Shown: positions 16,048-25,408 of the stretch, piece after piece
Position numbering within the stretch: position 1 is the first letter of the stretch
Layout: each line of letters opens with the position of its first letter
Origin: an uncultured bacterium
GTDB lineage: Bacteria > Gemmatimonadota > Gemmatimonadetes > Longimicrobiales > RSA9
Length of the DNA stretch: 64,000 nt
Assembly: GCA_937889645.1 (NCBI GenBank)
Contig: CALBZE010000101.1
Location: 14,043 to 78,042, forward strand
Direction of reading: 5' to 3'
Notes under the pieces: generated by a model
What the model saw: the letters and a program-made list of their open reading frames with translations, nothing else
Told to the model about the DNA's origin: nothing
The model's database searches: none
Position numbers and translations under genes: made by a program

Positions 16048-19000
16048 ATGTCGCTGCCATCGCGGTCCGTCGGCCGGCCCGTGGCCGTGGCCATGTTGTT
16101 CACGGCCGTGGTGTTCCTCGGGCTGATCTCGTTCCGGCGCCTCCCGATCGACCTCCTTCCGGACATTGCGTACCCGAAGCTGGTGATCTACACGACGTAC
16201 CCGAACGTCGCGCCGGCCGAGGTGGAACGCTTCGTCACCCAGCCGATCGAGAGCCAGGTCAGCGCGGTGCCGGGCGTCGAGCGGGTCGAGAGCGTCTCGC
16301 GCGAAGGCGTGTCGCTGGTGACGCTCCGCTTCGCGTGGGGCACGGACATGGACTTCGCGGCGCTGAACGTACGGGAGCGGCTGGACAACCTTCGGGACGT
16401 TCTCCCGGAGCAGGCGTCGCGCCCCGCTGTCCTTCGTACGGATCCCAATTCGGAGCCGATCATGGCGCTGGCCGTGGCGGGCTCCAACGACCTCTGGTCG
16501 CTCAAGGAGCTCGCCGAGTCGGTCTTCAAGCGGCGGCTCGAGCAGATCGACGGCGTGGCGCAAGCGGCGGTCACGGGCGGCCTCGAGCGGGAGATCCACG
16601 TCGAGGTCGACCCGGTGCGGCTGGAGGGCTTCGGGTTGTCCATCAACGACATCGAGACCGCGCTCGCGGCGGCGAACGCGTCCGCCCCGGGCGGAACGAT
16701 CCGGCGCGGCCGCTATCGCTACTCTCTGCGGACGCTGGGCGAACTCACGACCGTCCAGCAGATCTCCGAGGTGCCGCTCCTGGTTCGGGCGAACGGCGGC
16801 AGCGGCCCCGGCCGAACCGGCGGGGCGGGGCAGACCGGTGCGACGCGGCCCCAGACCATCCTACTTCGCGACGTCGCCCGCGTCGTGGATGGGTACGCGG
16901 AGCGGCAGTCGATCGCGCGGTACAACGGCGAGGAGTCGGTAGGGCTGCTCCTGTACAAGGAAGCGGGCGCGAACACCGTACGCGTCGCCCAGCGGGTCGA
17001 GGAGGTCGTGGAGCAGCTGCGCCAGGAGCACCCCGAGGTCAAGCTGGATGTGGCGATGAGCCAGGCCGGCTTCGTCTCGGACGCGATCGACAGCGTCGTC
17101 GACGCGCTGATCGAAGGCGGCGTCCTTGCCTTCCTCGTCCTGTTCCTGTTCTTGCGGGACGCGCGCTACCCGGTGGCGATCGGCCTCGCGATCCCGATCT
17201 CGGTGATCGGCACGTTCGCGCTCCTCGACCTCGCTGGCGTGTCGCTCAACATCATGAGCCTCGGCGGGCTCGCGCTCGGGATCGGGATGCTGGTGGACAA
17301 CTCCATCGTGGTGCTGGAGAACACGTTCCGACACCGGGAGAAGGGGCTGACCGCCGCCGCGGCGGCGGTCCTGGGCGCCGAAGAGGTGCAGGCCGCGATC
17401 ACGTCGTCGACGCTGACGACGATCGCGGTCTTCGGGCCGATCATCTACGTCGAGGGGATCGCCGGCGAGCTGTTCGGCGCGCTCTCGTTCGCGGTCGCGT
17501 TCTCGCTGCTCGCGAGTCTCCTCGTCTCGGTCACGCTCCTTCCGATGATGGCCGCGCGCTGGACGGACCGCCGCGAAGAGCCGCGCGGGTTGATTCGCCG
17601 TGGGATCCGGCGGGTCGGCGCGGCGATCGGCCGCGTTACCATGCCGCCGCTCGAGGCGTTCGATCGAATGTTCGGTCGGGTCACGGAGAAGTACGCGCGG
17701 GGCGTCGCCTACGCTCTCGACCATCGGGGCAGGGTCGTCGCGATCGGGCTCGGGCTCTTGGCCGTGTCCGTCGTCTTCGCGCTCGCGCTCGACCGCAGCG
17801 TGTTGCCGGACGTGGACCAGGGTGCGTTCCGGGTCCGGCTGCAGCTCGCGCGTGGGACGCCGCTCGATGTCACATCGCGCGAAGCCGCGCGGCTCGAGGA
17901 GATCTTCCTCGGCGATCCCGACGTTGACGCGGTGTTTACCCGGGTGGGTCGGCAAACGGCGACGGGCGAAGTCGAAACGGAGGAGAGCGGCCTGAACACC
18001 GCCGTGTTGGAGGTCCGGCTCACCGAGCATGCGAAGACGGCCGATGTCCTTGCCAGGATCGAGCCCCGACTGGCGTCGTTCCCTCCCGGCTCGCTCGCGA
18101 TCCAGACGGGCGGCGCCACCGCGCTCGGGACCCTGCTCGGCGGCGGTGAATCCGACCTGGCGGTCCGGATCCGCGGCGACGACCTCGACGCCGCGCTCGC
18201 CTACGCCCAGCAGGTCGAACGGCGGCTCCTCGACGTGCCCGAACTCACCAACGTTCGGCTCGGCATGGAGCTGGGTCAGCCCGAGGTGCAGATCGAGATC
18301 GACCGCGAACGCGCGGCCGCGTTCGGGATCGAGCCGCGGCGGATCGCCGAAACGATCGAGAAGTTCATGCTCGGTACGAGGGCGACGGACCTGGTCGACT
18401 TCGACCGCAAGGTCCCGGTGATCGTGCGGCTCTCCGAGGAGCAGCGGCAGTCGATCGAGTCGCTGGACCAGCTCACCGTCTCGGGGGTTCCGTTGCGCGA
18501 GCTGATCCGCACGCGTGAAGCGCTCGGGCCCGTCGAGATCCGCCGGCTCGAGCAGAGCCGGCTGATCCCGGTCTATGCCGACGTGGCCGGGAGCGACCTG
18601 GAGGTCGCGCTCCGCGCCACGCAGGCCGCCGTTGCGTCGCTTCCCGCGCCCCGCGGCATGCGCGTCGAGATCGGCGGCGAGAACGAGGAAATGCAGCGCA
18701 GCTTCCGCGACCTGGCATTCGCTTTCACGCTGGCTCTGCTCCTTGTCTACATGATCCTGGCGGCGGAGTTCGAGTCGCTGATCCATCCTTTCACGATCCT
18801 GCTCAGCGTCCCGCTCGCGCTCGTCGGCGCCATCCTCGCGTTGTGGGCGACGAGCGCGGGGCTCAATGCGATGAGCCTCATCGGGATCATCATCCTGGTC
18901 GGGATCGTGGACAACGACGCGATCGTGCTGATCGACCTGATCATCCACCTGCGCCGGCAGGGACATGAGGTCCGCGAGGCGATCCTCGAGGCGGCCCGGG

Positions 19001-19287
19001 CCCGCCTGCGTCCGATCGTCATGACCACCCTGACGACGCTGCTCGGCGTCTTGCCGATGGCGATCGCGATCGGGCGCGGCGCGGACCTACGCGCGCCGCT
19101 CGCGATCGCGATCTTCGGCGGTCTCTTCACCGCCACCGCGCTCACGCTCTTCGTCATCCCGGTTGCGTACCACCTGATCGACGAAGCGGGCGCGCGGCTG
19201 CGTGGGGTGTTGCCCGGGCGGGCAAAGGCGGCGACTGTCGCCCCGGCGCCCGAGCCCGTGGCGGCGGAACTGGGGCACGGCGACTGA
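16048..19287 (+). CDS. RND efflux pump permease (first of two)
   Basis: The 1079-residue inner-membrane pump has the HAE/RND layout: TM1, a large periplasmic loop, TM2-7, a second loop and TM8-12. The N-terminus SVGRPVAVAMLFTAVVFLG leads to IDLLPDIAYPKLVIYTTY, the usual porter-domain entry. TM4 carries GIGMLVDNSIVVLEN, which keeps the first relay Asp but has Asn in the second position. TM10 carries GIVDNDAIVLID in place of the AcrB Lys-bearing motif. Substrate class (drug versus lipid or metal) cannot be told. It is followed by a second, different pump gene. Confidence 0.93.
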   Translation: MSLPSRSVGRPVAVAMLFTAVVFLGLISFRRLPIDLLPDIAYPKLVIYTTYPNVAPAEVERFVTQPIESQVSAVPGVERVESVSREGVSLVTLRFAWGTDMDFAALNVRERLDNLRDVLPEQASRPAVLRTDPNSEPIMALAVAGSNDLWSLKELAESVFKRRLEQIDGVAQAAVTGGLEREIHVEVDPVRLEGFGLSINDIETALAAANASAPGGTIRRGRYRYSLRTLGELTTVQQISEVPLLVRANGGSGPGRTGGAGQTGATRPQTILLRDVARVVDGYAERQSIARYNGEESVGLLLYKEAGANTVRVAQRVEEVVEQLRQEHPEVKLDVAMSQAGFVSDAIDSVVDALIEGGVLAFLVLFLFLRDARYPVAIGLAIPISVIGTFALLDLAGVSLNIMSLGGLALGIGMLVDNSIVVLENTFRHREKGLTAAAAAVLGAEEVQAAITSSTLTTIAVFGPIIYVEGIAGELFGALSFAVAFSLLASLLVSVTLLPMMAARWTDRREEPRGLIRRGIRRVGAAIGRVTMPPLEAFDRMFGRVTEKYARGVAYALDHRGRVVAIGLGLLAVSVVFALALDRSVLPDVDQGAFRVRLQLARGTPLDVTSREAARLEEIFLGDPDVDAVFTRVGRQTATGEVETEESGLNTAVLEVRLTEHAKTADVLARIEPRLASFPPGSLAIQTGGATALGTLLGGGESDLAVRIRGDDLDAALAYAQQVERRLLDVPELTNVRLGMELGQPEVQIEIDRERAAAFGIEPRRIAETIEKFMLGTRATDLVDFDRKVPVIVRLSEEQRQSIESLDQLTVSGVPLRELIRTREALGPVEIRRLEQSRLIPVYADVAGSDLEVALRATQAAVASLPAPRGMRVEIGGENEEMQRSFRDLAFAFTLALLLVYMILAAEFESLIHPFTILLSVPLALVGAILALWATSAGLNAMSLIGIIILVGIVDNDAIVLIDLIIHLRRQGHEVREAILEAARARLRPIVMTTLTTLLGVLPMAIAIGRGADLRAPLAIAIFGGLFTATALTLFVIPVAYHLIDEAGARLRGVLPGRAKAATVAPAPEPVAAELGHGD

Positions 19288-19296
19288 GGTGCGACG

Positions 19297-22200
19297 ATGG
19301 TTCGTCTCGCGATCCGCCGACCCGTCGCCGTGACGATGGCGTACCTCGCCGTGGCGCTCCTCGGTGTAGCGGCCTGGCGCAACATTCCGATCGAGCTGCT
19401 GCCGGATACCTCGCTGCCGCAGCTGTTCGTCAGGGCGTACATTTCGGGCGCCTCGCCCGAGGTGACGGAGGCGCTCCTCACGGCCCCGCTCGAGGCGGCG
19501 ATCCAGCAGGTCCGGGGCGTCGAGAAGATCGAGTCCCAGTCGTACGAGTCGTACGGTCGGGGCGTCGCGGAGATCACCGTTCACTTCGCGCGTGGCACCG
19601 ACATGGACTTCGCGCGGCTGGAACTGTCCGAACGCCTGGCCGCGCTCGAATCGGATCTCCCCGCCAACGCCACGACGCCGATCATCGAGCCGTACATACC
19701 CGACGAGTTCGCCGAGCAGAACAGGCCGTTCCTGCGCTACACGGTCACCGGGCCGTACACGCTGGAGGCGCTACGCGCGCACGTCGACGAGGTCATCGAG
19801 CCGGAGATCTCCCAGATCGACGGCGTCGGATACGTCCAGGTCCTGGGCGGGCGTCAGCGGCTCATCGAGATCGAACTCGACGAGGAGAAGATCCATGCGC
19901 TGCGCCTCGAGCCTTTCGACGTTCTGCGACGAATCTCCGAGCTCGAGTACGTCCGCCAGGCCGGCGTCATCGAGTCCCGGGGGATGCTGCGCTCGATCGC
20001 GATCCGGCACCGCGCCGAATCGGCATCGGAGATCGCGAACCTCCCGATCCTCATACCCGGCGGCGAGCCAATCCGCATCCGGGACGTCGCGAGGATCCAC
20101 GACACCTACGAGGACCCGCAGAATTATTACCGGATCGATGGTTTCCCGGCGCTGTCGTTCACCGTATACAAGGAAGCCGGGACGAACACGGTCGCGGTCG
20201 CGGACCGGGTCAAGCAGCGGCTGGCCGAGATCGAGCCGCTCCACCCGGCGGGCGTGAGGCTCATCCTGGACGACGACGAGAGCAAGGAGATACGCGCGCA
20301 ACTCACGGACCTGCGCTTCCGAGCGCTGATCTCGGCCGGCGTGATCTTCGTCGTGCTCCTGCTCTTCCTGGGGTCGTTCGCCTCAGCCGCAATCGTATTT
20401 GCTACGATCGCGTTCTCGATCCTGATCACGCTGAATCTGATCTACTTCGGCGGGTTCACGCTGAACGTGCTCACCCTCATGGGGCTGGCCATGGGGTTCG
20501 GCCTGATCGTCGACAACGCGATCGTCGTGCTGGAGAACATCTACCGGCTCCGGCGGTCGGGCCTGAGCGCCGAGGACGCCGCGGAGCGCGGCGCGACCGA
20601 GGTCGTGATCGCGATCCTCGCATCGACGCTCACGACGGTCGTGGTGCTCGTGCCGTTCGTGTACCTGCAAGGCGAGCTGCGCGTGTTCTACGTCCCGCTC
20701 GCCATCGTCGTGGGCTTCGGGCTGCTCGCGAGTCTGTTCGTCGGGTTCACGTTCATTCCTTCGATCGGGGCGCGGCTCCTGGTCAACGTGGAGCCGCATA
20801 CGGTCCGCCCGACGGCGGAGGTCGGACCCGGCCGACAACCATTCTACCTGCGGCTGTATTCAGGGCTCATCCGAGGCACGCTTCGTTTCCCGTGGGTCAC
20901 CGTCGTGGTCGCCGCGACGATGCTCGGAGGGTCCTATTACCTCTTCGACAAGTATGTGACACGCGGCGTGGTATGGGGCCGCTGGGGGTCGAACAACACG
21001 TACATCGACATTCGCATGGTGCTCCCCCGCGGCGAGGAATTGGCGCGCACGGACGAGCTGGCTCGGTACTTCGAGCGCAAGCTTGCGAGCATGCCCGAGG
21101 TCGGCCGCTTCGTCACGAGGGTGCAGCCGCAGTATGCGCACATCCGCGTCACGTTCCCGGATTCGCTGAACCTCACGCAGGTCCCGGTCGTGATCACGGA
21201 GCAGATGCAGGCGTTCGCGCACCAGTTCAGCGGCGCCAACATCTCGGTGTACGGCTACGGCTTGCCGTTCTTCGGCGGAGGCGGTAGCAGCCCGCCGAAT
21301 TATTCGATTTCGGTCCTCGGCTACAACTACGAGCACGTCCGGCAGATCGCCGAGGATCTGGCCGAACGGCTCAAGGGGTTCAGCCGCATCCGGGACGTGG
21401 ATCCGAACGCGTCCGGCCGGTGGTACGATCGAGACAAGGCGACCGAACTCGTTCTTTCCATCGACCGCCAGCGGCTCGCGCTCCACGAGCTCACGGCCCA
21501 GGACGTCATTCGGCACGTGAGCACGGCGATCCGGGGCCGCAACATACCGAACAGGATCCGGATCGGCGGCGAGGAGGTGCAGTTCCAGGTCAAGCTGGAG
21601 GGGAACGAAACGCTGGACGTCCTCGGGCTCCAGCAGCTCCTCATCCCGACGCGGACGGGGCAGGCGGTGCGCTTGGTGGACGTGGCGACGTTGACCGAGC
21701 GGGAGGTGTTGAACCGCGTCGTGCGCGAGAACCAGCAATATCGCCGGAACGTGGCGTACGAGTTCCGCGGGCCGACCAAGCTCGGCGACCGGATCCACGA
21801 GATGGTGATCAACACCACGCAGGTCCCGCCCGGCTACAAGCTGGAGGGGCGCGACCAGTGGCGTTGGTCTGCCGAGGAGCGAGGCCAGATCTACGGCGTG
21901 CTCGCCGTCTCGATCGTGCTGATCTTCATGGTCACGGCCGCGCTCTTCGAGTCGATCCGGCAGCCTCTCTGCGTGTTGCTCGCCGTCCCGATGGCGCTCG
22001 TCGGCGTGTTCCTGATCTTCTTCTACACCGGCGCGACCTTCACGCGTGAGGCGTACATCGGCGTGATCATGATGGGCGGGATCGTCGTCAACAACTCGAT
22101 CCTGCTGGTCGACCACATCAACCTGCGCCGGCGCCGCGACGGACTGCCGCTCCGTGAGGCGATCCTCCAGGGGACGCTGGAGCGCGTGCGGCCGATCCTG

Positions 22201-22407
22201 ATGACGAGCGCGACGACGGTCCTCGGGCTGCTGCCGCTCGTGCTCTTCAGCGAGGCCGCGGATGCCAACATCTGGAACGCCTTGGGCTATGCGCTGATCG
22301 GCGGACTGACGAGTTCTACGATCCTGGTGCTCATGGTCACGCCCGCGCTCTACCTGTTGTTCGAGCGCGGACCGGAGCGCAAGCGGCTGGCGCAAGCCAC
22401 GTCGTAG
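19297..22407 (+). CDS. RND efflux pump permease (second of two)
   Basis: The 1036-residue protein is homologous to but clearly diverged from the preceding pump. It starts LAIRRPVAVTMAYLAVALLG and has IELLPDTSLPQLFVRAYISG at the porter entry. TM4 is GFGLIVDNAIVVLEN and TM10 is GGIVVNNSILLVD, so the Lys of AcrB TM10 is Asn. A Gly-rich, Tyr-rich loop (YGYGLPFFGGGGSSPPNY, about residue 650) lies in the second periplasmic domain. It begins 10 bp after the first pump stop. The pair may form a hetero-oligomer, as MdtB and MdtC do, or two alternative pumps may share one adaptor and channel. Confidence 0.93.
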   Translation: MVRLAIRRPVAVTMAYLAVALLGVAAWRNIPIELLPDTSLPQLFVRAYISGASPEVTEALLTAPLEAAIQQVRGVEKIESQSYESYGRGVAEITVHFARGTDMDFARLELSERLAALESDLPANATTPIIEPYIPDEFAEQNRPFLRYTVTGPYTLEALRAHVDEVIEPEISQIDGVGYVQVLGGRQRLIEIELDEEKIHALRLEPFDVLRRISELEYVRQAGVIESRGMLRSIAIRHRAESASEIANLPILIPGGEPIRIRDVARIHDTYEDPQNYYRIDGFPALSFTVYKEAGTNTVAVADRVKQRLAEIEPLHPAGVRLILDDDESKEIRAQLTDLRFRALISAGVIFVVLLLFLGSFASAAIVFATIAFSILITLNLIYFGGFTLNVLTLMGLAMGFGLIVDNAIVVLENIYRLRRSGLSAEDAAERGATEVVIAILASTLTTVVVLVPFVYLQGELRVFYVPLAIVVGFGLLASLFVGFTFIPSIGARLLVNVEPHTVRPTAEVGPGRQPFYLRLYSGLIRGTLRFPWVTVVVAATMLGGSYYLFDKYVTRGVVWGRWGSNNTYIDIRMVLPRGEELARTDELARYFERKLASMPEVGRFVTRVQPQYAHIRVTFPDSLNLTQVPVVITEQMQAFAHQFSGANISVYGYGLPFFGGGGSSPPNYSISVLGYNYEHVRQIAEDLAERLKGFSRIRDVDPNASGRWYDRDKATELVLSIDRQRLALHELTAQDVIRHVSTAIRGRNIPNRIRIGGEEVQFQVKLEGNETLDVLGLQQLLIPTRTGQAVRLVDVATLTEREVLNRVVRENQQYRRNVAYEFRGPTKLGDRIHEMVINTTQVPPGYKLEGRDQWRWSAEERGQIYGVLAVSIVLIFMVTAALFESIRQPLCVLLAVPMALVGVFLIFFYTGATFTREAYIGVIMMGGIVVNNSILLVDHINLRRRRDGLPLREAILQGTLERVRPILMTSATTVLGLLPLVLFSEAADANIWNALGYALIGGLTSSTILVLMVTPALYLLFERGPERKRLAQATS

Positions 22408-22417
22408 GGTGCATTTC

Positions 22418-22454
22418 CCGGCCGCCAGGGGTGCCCGTGGCGGCCGGTTCTCGT
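22418..22454 (+). terminator. Hairpin after the efflux operon
   Basis: CCGGCCGCCA (22418-22427) pairs perfectly with TGGCGGCCGG (22438-22447) around a 10-nt loop, then TTCTCGTATT. The T tract is weak, but the position just after the last pump supports termination. Confidence 0.5.
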
Positions 22455-22480
22455 ATTCGCGACCAATCGGGAGGTGAGCG

Positions 22481-23695
22481 ATGCGAATCGCCAGGAACCT
22501 AGTGCTCGCCTGGGTGGTGTGGCTCGCCGGAGCGTGCGGCGCCGGGTCGACGTCGTCCGTGACGGTGGAGCGGACCGACTCGGCAGGTGTCGAGATCGTC
22601 CTGAGCCGCGGTCCGGACGTGCTCTTCGATTGGACCTTCGCTCCGGTACTCACGCTCGGCGGCGCCGAAGAGGGGCCGGAGGCGTTCTTTCAGGTCAGCC
22701 GTTACTCGATCGCGGTCGGCGCGGAGGGACACCTGTACATCCTCGACAGCGGAAACCACCACGTCCAGGTCTTCGATGACGAAGGCCGTCACGTGCGGAC
22801 GATGGGCAGGAAGGGCGGCGGGCCGGGCGAGCTTCAGTTCTGGCCCAACATGATTCGTCTCGGCTCGGACGGGACGATCCACGTCTACGACATCGGGAAG
22901 CGAGGCCTGGTCCGATACGCCCCCGACGGGACTCCCCTCCCCGAAGTACGCCTCGATGCGTTCGGCTCGATGATCCAGGGGTATGCGCTCACCGAATCCG
23001 GCATCGTCGTGCGTACTACGGCGAAGTCCCCCAATGGGGACGATATGTTGGACGTGCTCGCGACGTTGGCGCCGGACGGCGATACGACGCACCTGCTCCA
23101 GGCGCCATCGCCGCCGATGAAACCCGCGCAGTTCAGCTGTGTGGCGATCAGCGGGATGACCGAACTGCTCGCACCCGATCTGCGGTGGACCGCGGCGGGT
23201 TCGCGGATCTTCGCCGTGACGGATGCCGCGTACGTGATCGACGTGTACGAGGCGGGTCGTCACGTGGCGAGCTACCGGCGAGACGTCGCGCCGCGTCCGG
23301 CGACGCGGGAGCTGGCGAAGCAGTCGGTGGGCGAAAAGTGGGAGGTCCGCTTCGGGGACGGCGGTTCGTGCGTCGTCCAGCCGGACGAGGTCGTCGACGT
23401 CCGCGGTTATGCGAAGGTCGTCCCCACGATCGGCGACGTCGTGGTCGCGCCGGACGGGACGCTGTGGGTGCGGCGCTACCCGATTCGAGACGAGCCGGTC
23501 CCGATCGACATCCTTGGCCCCGACGGCGCGTACCTCGGCACGCTGCCGGCGGGCGCTCCGTTCCCTGCGGCATTCTTCCCCGATGGCCGGATCGTCGCGG
23601 TCGAGAAGGACGAGTTCGACGTGCCACGGGTCGTGGTGTACAGAGTAGAAGGGTGGAGCCCCGGGGCGATACCGCGGCCGGATGGGCGAGCCTGA
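22481..23695 (+). CDS. Six-bladed beta-propeller lipoprotein
   Basis: The 404-residue protein has a signal sequence with lipobox LAGAC (Cys about 20). Propeller blades follow, for example SIAVGAEGHLYILDSGNHHV and VQVFDDEGRHVRTMGRKGGG-PGEL; later blades contain IHVYDIGKRGLVRY and LWVRRYPIRDEP. This is the second complete member of the family in the window. GGGAGGTGAGCG precedes ATG 22481. No catalytic motif is visible; these proteins probably bind partners at the cell surface or in the periplasm. Confidence 0.78.
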   Translation: MRIARNLVLAWVVWLAGACGAGSTSSVTVERTDSAGVEIVLSRGPDVLFDWTFAPVLTLGGAEEGPEAFFQVSRYSIAVGAEGHLYILDSGNHHVQVFDDEGRHVRTMGRKGGGPGELQFWPNMIRLGSDGTIHVYDIGKRGLVRYAPDGTPLPEVRLDAFGSMIQGYALTESGIVVRTTAKSPNGDDMLDVLATLAPDGDTTHLLQAPSPPMKPAQFSCVAISGMTELLAPDLRWTAAGSRIFAVTDAAYVIDVYEAGRHVASYRRDVAPRPATRELAKQSVGEKWEVRFGDGGSCVVQPDEVVDVRGYAKVVPTIGDVVVAPDGTLWVRRYPIRDEPVPIDILGPDGAYLGTLPAGAPFPAAFFPDGRIVAVEKDEFDVPRVVVYRVEGWSPGAIPRPDGRA

Positions 23696-23749
23696 CAACC
23701 CGATCGGCGCGCCAAACGGCCATGGCCGATTGCCGGCGGAAGGGCGCCC

Positions 23750-25243
23750 CTACCGGGTCGAGGCCGGCGACGCTGGCGTGAGGGCCCCGCGTACCCTCGT
23801 CCATAGAAAAGCGTTGGCGAGCACGCGGCCGCCCACCAGCGCCAACATCGCGGCGCTCGCACCGAAGACGTCGAATCGCCAACCGAGAAGTGCGAAAAGG
23901 ACCGCGATTCCCGCGACCTCGACGACGCTGGCGGCGGTGATCTGTCGGGTCCGGCGGGCCTGGACGAGGACGGCGTGCTGGAAGGCGAGGAGCACGGTCA
24001 ACGCGCCGAGCGGCACGGAAATCCGTGCCGGCGCGGTCGCCAGAGCGGCGAGGGGCTCGGGCAGGCCCGAGACGTCCTCGAACCAGAGGCCCGCGACGGG
24101 CGTGAAGGCAACAAGGGCGAGAAGGCCGCTCAGTGCGAGGGCGAGGCCCGTCCCGAAGCGCCGGAGCGGCGCGATGTGCTCGAGTCGTTTCCCCGACAGC
24201 GCGATGACGACTTCCTGAAACGCGAGCCCCGGCGCGCGGAACAGGAACGACAACGCGTGGACCACCGGGAAGACCGCGAGCGACTCGATCGGAAGCGTCG
24301 CGCGGCCCATGAAGAAGGTCAACATCGGCTGGACCGTGAGCCCGATCAGCGACGTCAGCGCGAGCGGGAAGTAGAATCGCGCGATGTCGCCGTACTCCGA
24401 CGCGACGGCCCGTCGCCGCAGCGCTAGAGCCGCCGCACCCGTCCGCCGGAGCGCCGACTCGCCGCGCACGATCAGCGTGCGCGCCGCGGCTTCGGCTCCC
24501 GCCACTTCCTCTCCGCCGCTCCCGGTCTCGGCGCCGCTCTCGGTCTCCGGCGCGCCGCCCGGCTCGTGCGCCCCCGCGGCGGGCACCGCCGCGCCCGCCG
24601 TCAGCCTCGCGACTTCCCCGGCCGCCATGAGCCGCGCCGCGATCGCCTCGACGACGACGCCGGCGGACAATGCGATCGCGCCGACCCAGGCGCCGGGGAG
24701 CGATGAGAGCGCGTACAGCAGCGTCGCCGTCGTCGCCATCGCGGCGAGGCGCAGCAACGTGCCATACGCGACGAGACGCGTCCGGCCCGACCGGATCAGG
24801 ATCCCGTGCAGGAAGCGGCGGTAGCCGATCGCCCCCGGCCAGGGAAGCAGGAGCCAGAGCGCGCCGTACACGAGCGAGACGACCGGGTGCGGGAGCCCGA
24901 GCACGCCGACGGCGAGTGCGTCGAACACAGGAGGGATCAGCACCACCATGACCAGCGCCGTGGCGCCGATGTTCAGAGCATGCGAGAAGTTGCGCAGCCG
25001 CCGATAGCTCTCCGCGTCCTCGACCAGCGCGGTCGACGCGCTCATGAGCATGATCACCGGCGACTCGAGGAGGATCGCGAAGGCGAAGGCCACGCCGTGA
25101 GCGGCGAGGTTGTAGGCCGGCTCGCCCATGCGCGCGATCACGGCGGCCAGGAACGGCCCCTCGACCGCCATCATGATCCACTGCACCGCGAGCGGCGCCC
25201 AGAACAGGAGTATCCTCCGCGGCGACCTCACGCCCGAGTCCAC
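23750..25243 (-). CDS. MATE/ANK-like multi-pass membrane protein
   Basis: The 497-residue protein has two bundles of about six hydrophobic helices. The first (about 1-210) contains LFWAPLAVQWIMMAVEGPF and ILLESPVIMLMSASTALV. The second (about 280-490) contains FYFPLALTSLIGLTVQPM and FRAPGLAFQEVVIALSG. They are joined by an Ala/Gly/Glu-rich linker of about 60 residues. The pattern resembles the MATE/Wzx superfamily and particularly ANK-like members; substrate unknown. GTG 25243 is preceded by AGGGAGGGCGG at correct spacing; GTG 25282 or 25285 are alternatives. It is divergent from gltX. Confidence 0.75.
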   Translation of the reverse strand: MDSGVRSPRRILLFWAPLAVQWIMMAVEGPFLAAVIARMGEPAYNLAAHGVAFAFAILLESPVIMLMSASTALVEDAESYRRLRNFSHALNIGATALVMVVLIPPVFDALAVGVLGLPHPVVSLVYGALWLLLPWPGAIGYRRFLHGILIRSGRTRLVAYGTLLRLAAMATTATLLYALSSLPGAWVGAIALSAGVVVEAIAARLMAAGEVARLTAGAAVPAAGAHEPGGAPETESGAETGSGGEEVAGAEAAARTLIVRGESALRRTGAAALALRRRAVASEYGDIARFYFPLALTSLIGLTVQPMLTFFMGRATLPIESLAVFPVVHALSFLFRAPGLAFQEVVIALSGKRLEHIAPLRRFGTGLALALSGLLALVAFTPVAGLWFEDVSGLPEPLAALATAPARISVPLGALTVLLAFQHAVLVQARRTRQITAASVVEVAGIAVLFALLGWRFDVFGASAAMLALVGGRVLANAFLWTRVRGALTPASPASTR

Positions 25244-25370
25244 CCCACCGCCCTCCCTTTTCCCGTCCGATGCCCTGGTCACCACGCGGCTCGATCCCTC
25301 CTGCGACTTTCGCCGAGCCACGGAAGTTCGGGGCCGGCTTCGGGGCAGGCAAGGGGCACCCTTCCGCCCG

Positions 25371-25399
25371 TTGACGCATCTGCCACGCCCGGCTAGCTT
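25371..25399 (+). promoter_or_regulatory. gltX promoter; predicted leaderless transcript
   Basis: TTGACG (25371-25376) and TAGCTT (25394-25399) are 17 bp apart. Transcription would start near 25406, only about 3 bases before the gltX ATG at 25409, and no ribosome-binding site is present. Confidence 0.7.
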
Positions 25400-25408
25400 T
25401 GCGCGGCT

